Assembly (NCBI GenBank): GCA_947473305.1
Contig: CANJCB010000006.1
Span: 78,966-142,965, forward strand
Length of the DNA stretch: 64,000 nt
Direction: 5' to 3'
Source: Rhodospirillales bacterium
GTDB taxonomy: Bacteria > Pseudomonadota > Alphaproteobacteria > ATCC43930 > CGMCC-115725
Shown here: one piece after another, positions 43,572 through 53,079 of the stretch
Position numbering within the stretch: position 1 is the stretch's first letter
Layout: each line of letters starts with the position of its first letter
The notes under the pieces: generated by a model
Database searches by the model: none
Seen by the model: the letters and a program-made list of their open reading frames with translations, nothing else
Told to the model about the DNA's origin: nothing
Position numbers and translations under genes: made by a program

Positions 43572-44779
43572 ACCCGGTGGAGCGGATCGTCCTTCAGCCC
43601 TGGATGGAGGAGCCGCCGACCCGCAAGGTGATGGCGGCGCTGCGGGCGGCGGGGTCGCCCGCCCGTTTCGTCGGCGGTTCCGTGAGAGACGCGCTCCTCG
43701 GGCGGCCTGTGCTGGATATCGATATCGCAACGCCTGAGCCGCCCGACCGGGTTATGGCTCTCCTGGCCGCCGCCGGCATCAAGACGGTGCCTACGGGGCT
43801 GGCCCATGGCACGGTGACGGCGGTGGTTAAGCCCCGCCATTTCGAGGTCACGACGCTCCGCCGTGATGTCGAGACCGACGGGCGTCACGCGACGGTCGCT
43901 TTCACCGACGATTGGGCGGCGGACGCTTCGCGCCGGGATTTCACGATGAACGCCCTGTTTCTCGATAGCGAGGGGCGGATTTACGATCCCTTGGGCGGAT
44001 TGCCTGACCTGCGGGCCGGATATGTCCGCTTCGTGGGGGATCCCGCGTCCCGGATCCGCGAAGACGTGTTGCGGATCCTGCGGTTCTACCGGTTCCTCGC
44101 CCGATACGGGAAAGGTGAGCCCGACCGGGCGGCGCGCGCCGCCTGCCGCGCGCTTGCCAATCTGCTGCCGACCCTGTCGGCGGAGAGGGTCGCGACGGAA
44201 TTCCTCAAACTCCTCGGCGTCCCGGATCCGTTGCCGGTGCTGGGGATCATGGCCGAGGATGGCGTGTTGCCGATCCTGCTGCCCGAGGCGACCAACTTGC
44301 CTCGCCTGGCGGCGCTCCTTCCGCTGGAACCGGAGGCGGATCCCCTACGACGCCTCGGCGCCCTGCTTCGCGGCGACGGCGAGGCGGTGGGGCGCCGTCT
44401 CAAGCTATCCAACGACCAGGTGGACAGGCTTGCAGCGCTCAGCGATCCGCCCTGGCCGGTTGATCCCGTTGGGGATGCCTCCGCCCAGCGCAGGGCGCTT
44501 CATCATCTAGGACCGCAGCGCTATGGGGATCTGCTGCTCTTGCGTATCTCGGAAACCGGAGAAAAGGGCCGGCTGGAGTCGCTGTTCGCGGCGGCGGGCG
44601 CCTGGAAACCCCGGGTCTTTCCTCTGCGCGGGGCAGATTTGTTGGAAGCTGGACTTCCGCCTGGGCCGGAGATGGGGGGGCTGCTTGCGGCTATCGAGGC
44701 CTGGTGGGAGGAGAACGATTTTCAGCCGGATCGGGCGGCCTGCCTCGCCCGGCTGGCGGAAATCCAGGGCCAGGCCTAG
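43568..44779 (+). CDS. cca: CCA tRNA nucleotidyltransferase / poly(A) polymerase family
   Basis: A 403-residue class II nucleotidyltransferase. The N-terminal '[22 protein letters not shown]' holds the GG-x-VRD nucleotide loop and the DxD metal site. '[21 protein letters not shown]' and '[14 protein letters not shown]' are the next conserved blocks, with the RNA-binding helical domain after residue 150. It adds or repairs the 3' CCA of tRNA. It is the last gene of the operon and overlaps hemF tail to tail by 4 bp. Confidence 0.94.
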   Translation: MNPVERIVLQPWMEEPPTRKVMAALRAAGSPARFVGGSVRDALLGRPVLDIDIATPEPPDRVMALLAAAGIKTVPTGLAHGTVTAVVKPRHFEVTTLRRDVETDGRHATVAFTDDWAADASRRDFTMNALFLDSEGRIYDPLGGLPDLRAGYVRFVGDPASRIREDVLRILRFYRFLARYGKGEPDRAARAACRALANLLPTLSAERVATEFLKLLGVPDPLPVLGIMAEDGVLPILLPEATNLPRLAALLPLEPEADPLRRLGALLRGDGEAVGRRLKLSNDQVDRLAALSDPPWPVDPVGDASAQRRALHHLGPQRYGDLLLLRISETGEKGRLESLFAAAGAWKPRVFPLRGADLLEAGLPPGPEMGGLLAAIEAWWEENDFQPDRAACLARLAEIQGQA

Positions 44780-45627
44780 GGCCAGGCCACTTCCGGCGGC
44801 AGCGACATCAGGATCGCCTCGACATTGCCGCCGGTCTTGAGGCCGAAGAGCGTGCCCCGGTCGTAGAGCAGGTTGAATTCCACATAGCGGCCGCGCCGGA
44901 CGAGCTGATGCTGACGCTCCTCCAGCGTCCAGGGCTCGTACATATGCCGCCGCACCAGCGCCGGATAAGTCGCGAGGAAAGTCTCGCCCACGTCGCGGGT
45001 GAAGGCGAAGTCCTTCTCCCAGTCGGCTTCCAGGTAGTCGTAGAAAATTCCGCCGACGCCGCGCGGCTCGTTGCGGTGCTTCAGGTGGAAATAATCGTCG
45101 CACCATTTCTTGAATTTCGAGTGGTAGGCGGGATCGTGGCGGTCGCAGGCCGCCTTCAGCGCGCCATGGAAAGCGTCGGTGTCCGCCTGATCGGGAACCA
45201 TCGGTGTCAGATCCGCCCCACCGCCGAACCAGGCCTTGGTCGTCTGGATATGCCGGGTGTTCATATGGACCGCCGGCACCTTGGGCGAGCGCAGATGCGC
45301 CACCAGCGAGATCCCGCTGGCCCAGAAGCGGGGGTCCTCCGAGGCGCCAGGGATCTGCCCGCGAAAATCGGGGGAGAATTCGCCTTCCACGGTCGAGACG
45401 TTGACGCCGACCTTCTCGAAGACCCGGCCCCGCATCAGGGACATGACCCCGCCGCCGCCTTCCGGCCGGTCCCAGGCCTTGCGCTCGAAACGGCCGGCGG
45501 ACCCTTCCTCCGGGCGCGCGGCGGCATAGTCCTGCTCGATCTTCTCGAAGGTGGCGCAGATCCGGTCGCGCAGGGCCTCGAACCAGGCTCGGGCGGCTGC
45601 CTTGTGCTGGATCGCCTCGTCGCTCAT
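44776..45627 (-). CDS. hemF: Oxygen-dependent coproporphyrinogen III oxidase
   Basis: A 283-residue HemF with conserved '[22 protein letters not shown]', '[23 protein letters not shown]' and '[20 protein letters not shown]'. It performs the two oxidative decarboxylations of coproporphyrinogen III to protoporphyrinogen IX with O2, indicating an aerobic or facultative organism. It is coupled to trmL by a 4-nt overlap. Haem made here would feed the adjacent bc1 complex. Confidence 0.96.
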   Translation of the reverse strand: MSDEAIQHKAAARAWFEALRDRICATFEKIEQDYAAARPEEGSAGRFERKAWDRPEGGGGVMSLMRGRVFEKVGVNVSTVEGEFSPDFRGQIPGASEDPRFWASGISLVAHLRSPKVPAVHMNTRHIQTTKAWFGGGADLTPMVPDQADTDAFHGALKAACDRHDPAYHSKFKKWCDDYFHLKHRNEPRGVGGIFYDYLEADWEKDFAFTRDVGETFLATYPALVRRHMYEPWTLEERQHQLVRRGRYVEFNLLYDRGTLFGLKTGGNVEAILMSLPPEVAWP

Positions 45628-46091
45628 GTCTTCGCTCCACCCATTCCCGGCAAAAGTCCCGTCTGACGCAAGGCCTCGCCCAAAACGATCGCCGCTGCAA
45701 GCGCGACGTTGAGAGATCGCCGGCCGGCCATCAGGGGTATCGCCAGACGCGCGTCCGCCGATTGATGCACATCAAGCGGAACGCCCGCCGATTCGCGGCC
45801 CAGAAGCAAGGTGTCCTCGGGCTGGAATGAAAAATGATGATAGGCGGCGTCGCCTTTTGTCGTGAGCAGGAGCAGGCGGCCCTTCCGTGCTTTGAGATAA
45901 GCGTCCCAGGAGGCGTGCCTCACGAGGTCGAGCCCTTCGAGGTAATCCATGCCCGTCCGCCGCAGTCGCCGGTCGCTCAAGACGAAGCCCAGAGGCTCGA
46001 TCACGTCGACGCCCACGCCCAGGCAAGCGCCCAGCCGCATCAACGCGCCGGCGTTCTGGGGAATATCGGGTTCATAGAGGGCAAGGCGCAT
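45624..46091 (-). CDS. trmL: tRNA (cytidine/uridine-34-2'-O)-methyltransferase
   Basis: A 155-residue SPOUT methyltransferase beginning '[20 protein letters not shown]', with the knot motifs '[11 protein letters not shown]' and '[23 protein letters not shown]'. It 2'-O-methylates the wobble base of tRNA-Leu isoacceptors. I prefer the start at 46091 because families begin with MRLALYEP; an ATG six codons earlier (46109) also exists, and neither has a clear ribosome binding site. It is divergent from petA. Confidence 0.93.
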   Translation of the reverse strand: MRLALYEPDIPQNAGALMRLGACLGVGVDVIEPLGFVLSDRRLRRTGMDYLEGLDLVRHASWDAYLKARKGRLLLLTTKGDAAYHHFSFQPEDTLLLGRESAGVPLDVHQSADARLAIPLMAGRRSLNVALAAAIVLGEALRQTGLLPGMGGAKT

Positions 46092-46297
46092 GGTGCGACG
46101 CGAGAGCATCTTTTCAAGCGGGAGGCGAATGGATTATACCCGTCGCGGCTTACCGGTACCGGCTTTTATTTCCCGGTGTTTTCGGCTGTCCCGCTAGGAT
46201 TTATGCGGCAGGATGTCGCATAGCGGGGATCGTTCAACAGTATAGCTTGCGCGCCAGCGGGGTCCCCGCCGGGAGCGGGCGGACGAGGGGTGTTTCA

Positions 46298-46834
46298 ATG
46301 GCGGATTCGACGCATGACGGGCACGCGAGCCGTCGCGATTTCCTGACGCTGACGGCGTCGGCAATCGGCGGCGTGGGCGCAGCCGCTGCGGTTTGGCCTT
46401 TGATCAGCAGCATGAACCCGGCCAAGGACACCTTGGCGCTGTCGACCACCGAGGTCGATGTGGCGTCGGTCCAGGTCGGGCAGCGGCTGACCGTCACCTG
46501 GCGCGGCCATCCGGTTTTCATCGACCACCGCCCCGCCGAAGAGGTCAAGGCGGCGCAGGAGGTCGATATCTCGAGCCTTCCCGATCCGCAGACCGACCAG
46601 TCCCGGGTCAAGAAACCCGAATGGCTCATTGTGGTCGGCGTTTGCACGCATCTGGGCTGCATCCCCCTGGGACAGAAGGGCACCGACGTGCGCGGCGAAT
46701 TCGGCGGCTGGTTCTGCCCCTGCCACGGCTCGCAATACGATACTTCGGGTCGCATCCGGAAGGGTCCGGCGCCCAAGAACCTCGAAGTTCCGCCCTACGC
46801 CTTCACGGGCGACACCAAAATCCTCATCGGTTAG
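46298..46834 (+). CDS. petA: Ubiquinol-cytochrome c reductase Rieske iron-sulfur subunit
   Basis: A 178-residue Rieske protein. The N-terminal Tat signal-anchor has '[26 protein letters not shown]'. The [2Fe-2S] ligands lie in CTHLGC and CPCHGS. '[19 protein letters not shown]' closes the cluster fold. It takes electrons from ubiquinol at the Qo site and hands them to cytochrome c1. The start at 46298, with GAGGGG 8 nt upstream, replaces the longer frame from 46247. It leads the petABC operon. Confidence 0.96.
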   Translation: MADSTHDGHASRRDFLTLTASAIGGVGAAAAVWPLISSMNPAKDTLALSTTEVDVASVQVGQRLTVTWRGHPVFIDHRPAEEVKAAQEVDISSLPDPQTDQSRVKKPEWLIVVGVCTHLGCIPLGQKGTDVRGEFGGWFCPCHGSQYDTSGRIRKGPAPKNLEVPPYAFTGDTKILIG

Positions 46835-46846
46835 GAGCGGCGCTCG

Positions 46847-48067
46847 ATGACTGCCCCCGCCTCACAGAACAGGCTCGTGCGCTGGATTGACCATCGCCTG
46901 CCGATCTTCACCTTCATCAATCACGAACTGCACGAATACCCGACCCCGAAGAACTTGAACTACTGGTGGAACTTCGGGTCGCTCGCCGGGATCATGCTCG
47001 TGATCATGATCGCCACCGGCATTGTGCTCGCGATGCAGTACACGCCGCATGCGACCCTGGCCTTCGACAGCGTCGAGCGCATCATGCGCGACGTGAACTG
47101 GGGCTGGATGATCCGCTACATCCATATGAACGGCGCGTCGTTCTTCTTCATCGTCACCTATATCCACATCTTCCGCGGGCTCTATTTCGGTTCCTACAAG
47201 GAGCCGCGCGAGCTGCTCTGGATGCTGGGCGTCGTGATCCTGCTCCTGATGATGGCAACGGCTTTCATGGGTTATGTGCTGCCCTGGGGCCAGATGAGCT
47301 TCTGGGGCGCCACGGTTATCACCAACCTCTTCTCGGCAATCCCGGGCGTGGGCGAGCATATCGTCACCTGGCTCTGGGGCGGTTTCGCGGTCGACAACCC
47401 GACCCTCAACCGCTTCTTCTCCCTACATTACCTCCTGCCCTTCGTGATCGTCGGCGTGGTGGTCCTGCATCTGGTGGCGCTGCATACGCACGGCTCGAAC
47501 AATCCGTTGGGCATCGACCGCAAGGGCCCGCAGGACAGCATCCCCTTCCATCCCTATTACACGGCGAAGGATGCTTTCGGGATCGGCGTGTTCCTGATCA
47601 TCTTCTGCGCCTTTGTCTTCTACGCGCCGAATTTCCTGGGCGATCCGGCGAACTACATCCCGGCGAACCCGCTTTCGACGCCCGAGCATATCGTGCCGGA
47701 ATGGTATTTCCTGCCGTTCTACGCGATCCTGCGCTCGGTTCCTGACAAGCTCGTCGGCGTGCTCTTGATGTTCGGCGCCATCGCGGTGCTTTTCATCCTG
47801 CCCTGGCTCGACACTTCCAGGGTCCGCAGCGCGCGCTTCCGGCCGAAGTACAAGTGGTTCTTCTGGCTTCTCCTGGCTGACTGCATCGCGCTGGGCTATC
47901 TCGGCCATCAACCCCCCGAAGGCCTGATGCTGATCCTGGGGCGTCTCGCCACGGCCTATTATTTCATCCACTTCCTGATCATCGTCCCGCTGCTGGGCAT
48001 CATCGAGCGACCCTTGCCGTTGCCCACAAGCATCAGCGCCGCGGTCCTGGGCAAGGAGAAGCACTAG
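46847..48067 (+). CDS. petB: Cytochrome b of the bc1 complex
   Basis: A 406-residue, eight-helix cytochrome b with '[20 protein letters not shown]', haem histidines in '[20 protein letters not shown]' and in '[20 protein letters not shown]', and the Qo motif PEWY in '[15 protein letters not shown]'. It oxidises ubiquinol and reduces quinone at Qi. It lies 12 nt after petA with TAGGAG as ribosome binding site, and 1 nt before petC. Confidence 0.97.
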   Translation: MTAPASQNRLVRWIDHRLPIFTFINHELHEYPTPKNLNYWWNFGSLAGIMLVIMIATGIVLAMQYTPHATLAFDSVERIMRDVNWGWMIRYIHMNGASFFFIVTYIHIFRGLYFGSYKEPRELLWMLGVVILLLMMATAFMGYVLPWGQMSFWGATVITNLFSAIPGVGEHIVTWLWGGFAVDNPTLNRFFSLHYLLPFVIVGVVVLHLVALHTHGSNNPLGIDRKGPQDSIPFHPYYTAKDAFGIGVFLIIFCAFVFYAPNFLGDPANYIPANPLSTPEHIVPEWYFLPFYAILRSVPDKLVGVLLMFGAIAVLFILPWLDTSRVRSARFRPKYKWFFWLLLADCIALGYLGHQPPEGLMLILGRLATAYYFIHFLIIVPLLGIIERPLPLPTSISAAVLGKEKH

Positions 48068-48068
48068 C

Positions 48069-48839
48069 ATGCGCAAGCTCGTTCTCGCCCTCGCCGGCGC
48101 GGCGGCCCTGACCCTCGGTGCCGTGGGCGGTTTCGCCGCGGATACCAAGGAAGCACCGCTTCCCAAGGTGAAATGGTCCTTCAACGGGGTCTTCGGAACC
48201 TACGATAAGGCCGAGCTGCAGCGCGGCTTCCAGGTCTATACCGAGGTCTGCGCCAACTGCCATTCGCTCTCTCTCCTGGCCTACCGCGATCTTGGCGATC
48301 TCGGGTTCAGCGAGGAGGAAGTGAAGGCGCTTGCCGCAAGTCACGAGGTCACCAACGCCGAGCCCAACGACGAAGGCGAGATGTTCAAGCGTCCCGCCCG
48401 TCCCTCGGATCGCTTCGTCAAGCCCTTCGCCAACGACAACGCAGCGCGTGTCGCCAACAACGGCGCGTTGCCGCCGGACCTCAGCCTGATGGCGAAGGCC
48501 CGTGAAGACGGTCCCGATTACATCTTCGGCCTGCTTACCGGCTATAAGACGGCGCCGGCCGGCGTGACCGTGCCCCAGGGCCTGTATTTCAACGAGCATT
48601 TCCCGGGCCACCAGATCGCGATGCCGCCGCCCTTGAACGAGGGGCAGGTCAGCTTCTCCGACAATTCCGGATCGTCGGTCGAGAACGAGGCCAAGGCGAT
48701 CGCGGCCTTCCTGCAATGGGCGGCCGAGCCGAACCTCGATGTCCGCCATCGCACGGGCTTCAAAGTGATCCTCTTCCTTCTCGGCATGACGCTCGTGCTC
48801 TTCGGCGTGAAGCGGAAGATCTGGAAGGATGTTCACTGA
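48069..48839 (+). CDS. petC: Cytochrome c1 of the bc1 complex
   Basis: A 256-residue cytochrome c1. It has an N-terminal signal peptide ending near 'GGFAA', the haem-binding C-x2-CH motif in CANCHS near residue 55, and a C-terminal membrane anchor 'VILFLLGMTLVLFGVKRKIW'. It receives electrons from the Rieske protein and passes them to soluble cytochrome c. It is the last gene of the operon, followed by a strong hairpin. Confidence 0.96.
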   Translation: MRKLVLALAGAAALTLGAVGGFAADTKEAPLPKVKWSFNGVFGTYDKAELQRGFQVYTEVCANCHSLSLLAYRDLGDLGFSEEEVKALAASHEVTNAEPNDEGEMFKRPARPSDRFVKPFANDNAARVANNGALPPDLSLMAKAREDGPDYIFGLLTGYKTAPAGVTVPQGLYFNEHFPGHQIAMPPPLNEGQVSFSDNSGSSVENEAKAIAAFLQWAAEPNLDVRHRTGFKVILFLLGMTLVLFGVKRKIWKDVH

Positions 48840-48876
48840 GGCTTCGCGATAGCGCGCTTCTTGTCGGAACTGTGTA

Positions 48877-48908
48877 ACGCCCCCTAGACTTTAGTCAGGG
48901 GGCGTTTT
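48877..48908 (+). terminator. petABC terminator that also covers the ltrA ribosome binding site
   Basis: The stem acgccccct / agggggcgt (48877-48885 and 48897-48905) has an 11-nt loop that can itself pair gact/agtc. It is followed by tttt. This is a good intrinsic terminator for petABC. Its right arm contains AGGGGG, located 7 nt before the next gene's ATG, so the same hairpin would hide that ribosome binding site in any read-through RNA. Confidence 0.82.
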
Positions 48909-48909
48909 C

Positions 48910-50088
48910 ATGCCGCGACTGACCATCAAGACCAATCTGCTGCGCGAGCGCAGTCCGGACGGACATGCGCGGGTGACCTATGTCGAGCTCTTCTTCGATC
49001 TCGTCTTCGTCTTCGCGATCACCCAGCTCTCCCACAGCCTTCTGGCCCATCTGACGGTCTGGGGCGCCATTGAAACGGCGCTCCTCTTCCTGGCGGTCTG
49101 GTGGTGCTGGATCGATACGTCCTGGGTCACCAACTGGCTCGATCCGGAGCGTCCCGCCGTGCGGCTCATGCTCCTGGCGTTGGTGCTGGCGGGGCTCGTG
49201 CTCTCGACCTCCCTGCCGAATGCCTTTCAGCAGAGAGGCCTCGCCTTCGCGGGCGCCTATGCGGCGCTCCAGGTGGGAAGGTCGCTCTTCATGGTGGCGG
49301 CGCTGCACCGGCATCACGCCGGCAACGCCCGCAATTTCCAGCGCATCACCATCTGGCTCGCGGTGGCCGCCGCGATCTGGATTTACGGCGGGTTCCTGCC
49401 GGAAGGCCAGAGGCTCGCGGTCTGGGCGGTCGCGCTCTTCATCGAGTATCTCTCGCCCTGGGTGGGGTTCTGGGTTCCGGGGCTCGGTCGTTCGACCACC
49501 GCCGACTGGGACGTGGCGGGCGGCCATCTCGCCGAGCGCTGCGCGCTCTTCGTCATCATCGCCTTGGGCGAATCGATCCTCGTCACGGGTGCCACCTTCG
49601 CCGAACTCACCTGGACGGTCCCCGTCCTTGCGGCCGTCGCCTCGGCTTTCGTCGGCAGCGTCGCCATGTGGTGGATCTATTTCGACACCGGGGCGGAGCA
49701 TGCGGCAAACCGCTTCGCCGGTTCCCGCGATCCGGGGCGGCTGGCGCGGCTCGCCTATACCTTCATTCACTTGCTGCCCATCGCCGGGATCGTCGTTGTC
49801 GCCGTGGGGGACGAGTTGGTCCTGGCACACCCCGGGGGTGAGACGAGTTCGCCTGCGGCTGCGGTATTGCTGTTAGGGCCGATCCTCTATCTCCTGGGCG
49901 TGCTGCTCTTCAAGCGCACGGCGATCGGTCGCTGGCGGCGTTCGCATATGGCGGGGCTGGCGATGCTCGCCGGCCTTTCCTTCGCCACCTCGCTTTTATC
50001 GCCGCTGGCGCTCGGCGCGGCGACGACCCTGATTCTGGTTGTCGTGGGAATTTGGGAAAGCGTTTCCCTGCGCGGTAAGGTCGTTTAA
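48910..50088 (+). CDS. Low-temperature-requirement A (LtrA) family membrane protein
   Basis: A 392-residue, multi-helix membrane protein. The LtrA signature 'TYVELFFDLVFVFAITQLSH' occupies residues 24-43. Another conserved block, 'LAERCALFVIIALGESILVTG', is near 206-226, and 'WWIYFDTGAEHA' near 255. LtrA was linked to cold growth in Listeria, but its biochemical activity is unknown. Its ATG stands directly behind the petABC terminator. It ends with a 4-bp tail-to-tail overlap with cofC. Confidence 0.88.
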   Translation: MPRLTIKTNLLRERSPDGHARVTYVELFFDLVFVFAITQLSHSLLAHLTVWGAIETALLFLAVWWCWIDTSWVTNWLDPERPAVRLMLLALVLAGLVLSTSLPNAFQQRGLAFAGAYAALQVGRSLFMVAALHRHHAGNARNFQRITIWLAVAAAIWIYGGFLPEGQRLAVWAVALFIEYLSPWVGFWVPGLGRSTTADWDVAGGHLAERCALFVIIALGESILVTGATFAELTWTVPVLAAVASAFVGSVAMWWIYFDTGAEHAANRFAGSRDPGRLARLAYTFIHLLPIAGIVVVAVGDELVLAHPGGETSSPAAAVLLLGPILYLLGVLLFKRTAIGRWRRSHMAGLAMLAGLSFATSLLSPLALGAATTLILVVVGIWESVSLRGKVV

Positions 50089-50669
50089 CCTTTCCTCCAG
50101 TCCGCGAGATCTTTCGGCTGGTCGATATCGAAAGCGAGCGCCGGGTTCTCGAAGATCTCGACCGAGAGGCCGGCGTCGCGGGCCAGCCGACAATGGGCGG
50201 CGAAACTGCCGGGGCCGAAACGAAAATCGATCTCCATCGCTTTCGGTCCCAGGTAGAGCACATTGGTTCCCTGCCGCGCCCGATCCGGCGCGATCACCAT
50301 ATCGGCGGCAAATCCCACAAGCTTCCGCAGGATATCCGCATCGGCCCGAGGCAGGTCGATCGGCAGGACAAGGAGCGAACTTCCCTCCCTGCCGCAAAGC
50401 CGGTCCCGACCCAGCCGGAGCGAGGGATTGAGCCCGCTTCCTCCATCGTCGAGAGAAGCGATACCCTGATCCGCGCCGAGCGTTGCCGCTTCGGTATCGC
50501 TTGTGACCAGCAGGCAGTCCCAGGCAGGTACAAGGGAGCGTGCGAGGGTCAGGGTCGCTTTCAAGAACCCCCGGCAGAGTTCATGCCGTTGATCGCCGCT
50601 CAGAACCGGCGCGAGCCGCGACTTGCCTTCCTTGAGGCGCTTGCACGGCACCAGGACCTTGAGCGTCAT
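50085..50669 (-). CDS. cofC: 2-phospho-L-lactate / phosphoenolpyruvate guanylyltransferase (F420 biosynthesis)
   Basis: A 194-residue nucleotidyltransferase starting 'MTLKVLVPCKRLKEGKSRLAP', typical of CofC/FbiD, with 'LLVLPIDLPRADADIL' and 'APDRARQGTNVLYL' as nucleotide-binding and metal-binding blocks. It activates a three-carbon phosphoacid (2-phospholactate, PEP or 3-phosphoglycerate, depending on lineage) with GTP for transfer to Fo. The large reading frame that runs further upstream is an artefact; the ATG at 50669 overlaps the cofD stop by 4 nt. Last gene of the F420 operon. Confidence 0.93.
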   Translation of the reverse strand: MTLKVLVPCKRLKEGKSRLAPVLSGDQRHELCRGFLKATLTLARSLVPAWDCLLVTSDTEAATLGADQGIASLDDGGSGLNPSLRLGRDRLCGREGSSLLVLPIDLPRADADILRKLVGFAADMVIAPDRARQGTNVLYLGPKAMEIDFRFGPGSFAAHCRLARDAGLSVEIFENPALAFDIDQPKDLADWRKG

Positions 50670-51604
50670 CGCCGCAGCGCGGCTGCGAAATCGAGACAGC
50701 TTTGTGCCAGCACGGTCCTGTCCTCGGCCGTCTTCATGAGGGTCGGAGTGACCAGCGTCTTGATGCCCATGGCCTCGATAGTCCCAGCCAGACCGGCGTC
50801 CGCCGTGTCGATCACCAGCCCGTCGATCAGCCCTCGATAATGGCCTGCGACACTCGTTGCGGACACATCGAGGCCCAGTTCCCGCATCATCTTGGCTGCC
50901 GGCCCCTTGACCGCCGTGCCGCCGATGATGGGTGAAACGGCAAGCAGCGGACAGGTCCGCTGGACGAGCAGGTCGCGCAATCCCGGCAATCCCAGGATTG
51001 GATCGACGCTCACGAAGGGGTTCGAGGGGCAGATCATCACAGCATCGAGGGTGCGGTCGTTGAGGACGCTCACCACGGCCGGCGAGGGCTTCGCATCGGC
51101 GATGCCGGCGAAACGGAAGCCGGTCACGGGGATCTCGCAGCGCCGCGCCACGAAATAATCCTGGAAAGCCAGCGGCCCTTCGGCCGTGTCCACCAGGGTA
51201 TGCACGGAATCGTCGGTCATGGGCAGGATGCGCGCCGCAATCCCGAGCCGTGCGCAGATATCGGCGGTGACGGCCGTCAGGTTCTCGCCCCGCCGGAGGC
51301 GCTGCGACCGGACGAGATGCAGGGCGATGTCCTTGTCTCCCAACCGGAACCAACCGGGTCCGCCAAGCTTCGCGACCTGATCGAGAGCGTTCCAGCTTTC
51401 CCCCGCCACGCCCCATCCCGTCTCCGGATTGGCGATCCCGGCGAGCGTATAGGTCACCGTATCGAGATCGGGGGAGATCGCGAGACCAAGATGCTCGAAA
51501 TCGTCCCCGGTATTGACGATGACGGAGAGCTTGTCGCCCAACAGGCGTGCTAACCCGTCCGCGAGCTTCGCCCCTCCAACGCCGCCGGCGAGCGCTGCGA
51601 TCAT
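50666..51604 (-). CDS. cofD: 2-phospho-L-lactate transferase (F420-0 / dehydro-F420-0 synthase)
   Basis: A 312-residue CofD/FbiA: 'MIAALAGGVGGAKLADGL' at the N-terminus, 'IVNTGDDFEHLGLAISPDLDT' for Fo/GDP binding, and 'DAVMICPSNPFVSVDPIL' followed by 'AVSPIIGGTAVKGPAAKMM'. It joins the activated phosphoacid made by CofC to the deazaflavin Fo. The start at 51604 overlaps cofE's stop (ATGA); the longer frame from 52084 is an artefact. Confidence 0.96.
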   Translation of the reverse strand: MIAALAGGVGGAKLADGLARLLGDKLSVIVNTGDDFEHLGLAISPDLDTVTYTLAGIANPETGWGVAGESWNALDQVAKLGGPGWFRLGDKDIALHLVRSQRLRRGENLTAVTADICARLGIAARILPMTDDSVHTLVDTAEGPLAFQDYFVARRCEIPVTGFRFAGIADAKPSPAVVSVLNDRTLDAVMICPSNPFVSVDPILGLPGLRDLLVQRTCPLLAVSPIIGGTAVKGPAAKMMRELGLDVSATSVAGHYRGLIDGLVIDTADAGLAGTIEAMGIKTLVTPTLMKTAEDRTVLAQSCLDFAAALRR

Positions 51605-52368
51605 TTGCGGAACAGGTCCATCTCTTTGGGGCGGATCAATTCGGCCGCCTTGCCCGCGCGCCTTCCATAGGGAAAGCCGCGAATATGAATGACCGGCTGC
51701 CCTTCCGCCGCCTGACCCATCAGCAACGAGGCGGCGGCGGCCAATTCGTCGCCGATACCGACCTCGGTGACCTTGAGGATGCGGCCGTTGCGGTCGGGCT
51801 GGCCCCGCAGATCGAGAAGGCCGGGCAGCCCGGCGATGCCGATGGCGGTGCCGGTCGTGCCCATGCGCCAGGCGCGGCCGAAACTGTCGTTGATCAGCAC
51901 GCCGACCTCGGTCCCGGTCAGGCGTTTCAGATCCCCCCGAAGACGTTGCGCGCTGCCGTCCGGATCGGCGGGCAGCAGGAGGACCGTCTCTTCCGGCTCG
52001 CCTTCCACGTTGGAGGCGTCGATCCCGGCATTTGCCAGCACGAAACCCAGGCGATGGGCGACGATGATCGCGCCGGGGCGGCAACGCAGGACCTCGATCG
52101 ATTCACCGAGGATCAACTCGACGAGACGCGGGTCCTTGTCGGCTTCCTTGCCGAGTTCAATGGCTCGCGGAGAGGCTGTCACCTCTGCCAGGCGGCGGAA
52201 ACGGCCTTCCGCCTTGGAGACGATCTTCTGGGCGAGCGCCAGCACGTCACCGTCCTGGAGCGTTACGCCGGAACGCGCGCTCGCCTCGACGATCATCGCA
52301 GCGAGATCGGCGCCGGGCTCGATGGTCGGGATGCCGTCGAGCGCCGTCAGCGTGAGCGAAGCCGCCAT
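51601..52368 (-). CDS. cofE: F420-0:gamma-glutamyl ligase
   Basis: A 255-residue stand-alone CofE. It shows 'ALAQKIVSKAEGRFRRL', 'VAHRLGFVLANAGIDASNV' and 'LINDSFGRAWRMGTTGTAIG', the conserved GTP/metal and F420-binding blocks. It adds glutamates to F420-0 using GTP. It is not fused to the nitroreductase-like domain found in actinobacterial FbiB. If the precursor is dehydro-F420-0, a separate reductase would have to be supplied from elsewhere in the genome. Confidence 0.95.
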   Translation of the reverse strand: MAASLTLTALDGIPTIEPGADLAAMIVEASARSGVTLQDGDVLALAQKIVSKAEGRFRRLAEVTASPRAIELGKEADKDPRLVELILGESIEVLRCRPGAIIVAHRLGFVLANAGIDASNVEGEPEETVLLLPADPDGSAQRLRGDLKRLTGTEVGVLINDSFGRAWRMGTTGTAIGIAGLPGLLDLRGQPDRNGRILKVTEVGIGDELAAAASLLMGQAAEGQPVIHIRGFPYGRRAGKAAELIRPKEMDLFRK

Positions 52369-52388
52369 GTCCTTGTCCGTGACGGCTG

Positions 52389-53057
52389 TTAAGCGACCGG
52401 ATCGTCGGGGACGCCGGTGAATTTGATGCCGGCGGTATTGGTCTTGTAGCGGTTGTTGATGAAGATCAGCACGGAGGTCAGGGCCTCCGACGCGACCGAA
52501 TTAGCGAGCGAGCCGCCGTGGAGACCCCTCGCGCCGACCGCCTTCACCAGAGCTACGGCCTCGGCGCGCGCGTCCTTGTCGTCGCCACAGACCAGCACGT
52601 CGCAATCGATCGGCGTGTCCACATGCTCCAGGAGATGCGAGGAGAGGTTCTGGAAGGCCGAGACGACCTTCACCTCCGGCCCCAACAGGTTCTGCGCCGC
52701 GACGGCGGCCGAATCCTCGGGCGGAAGCTGGACGCGGGCGACCTTGGGCGGCATCAGCGGGACGGTGACATCGACCAGGATCTTGCCCTGGAGCGCCGCC
52801 TTCACATCTTCCAGCGTTCCCTTATGCGCCGCATAGGGCACGGTCAGCACCGCGATCTCGCAGGCCGTCGCCGCCCCCCGGTTGTCCGAGCCCTCGACCG
52901 AGGAACCCGGGATCATTTCCCGGATCGCCTGTGCCGTCGCCTTGGCCCGTTCGGCATCGCGGGAGCCGATCACCACCTTGTAGCCGGCCTTGGCCCAGCG
53001 CATCGCGAGGCCCTTTCCCTCATGCCCGGTTCCGCCGAGAACGCCGATCGTCTTCAT
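52389..53057 (-). CDS. npdG: NADPH-dependent F420 reductase
   Basis: A 222-residue Rossmann-fold protein beginning 'MKTIGVLGGTGHEGKGLAMRW', with GTGHEG typical of F420:NADPH oxidoreductases. 'VVIGSRDAERA' places Ser-Arg to accept the NADPH phosphate, and 'AFQNLSSHLLE' is the F420-side motif. It exchanges hydride between NADPH and F420, supplying F420H2 to user enzymes. It lies between fbiC (22 nt) and cofE (20 nt), so synthesis and reduction of the cofactor are expressed together. Confidence 0.95.
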   Translation of the reverse strand: MKTIGVLGGTGHEGKGLAMRWAKAGYKVVIGSRDAERAKATAQAIREMIPGSSVEGSDNRGAATACEIAVLTVPYAAHKGTLEDVKAALQGKILVDVTVPLMPPKVARVQLPPEDSAAVAAQNLLGPEVKVVSAFQNLSSHLLEHVDTPIDCDVLVCGDDKDARAEAVALVKAVGARGLHGGSLANSVASEALTSVLIFINNRYKTNTAGIKFTGVPDDPVA

Positions 53058-53079
53058 GCCTGGGATATCCTTGTCGAAG

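Noticed and set aside
50670..51416. Extended frames upstream of cofC and cofD (443- and 472-residue readings)
   Set aside because: The extra residues are read from the antisense-like third frame of the neighbouring genes. The true starts overlap the upstream stops by 4 nt and give canonical CofC and CofD N-termini.
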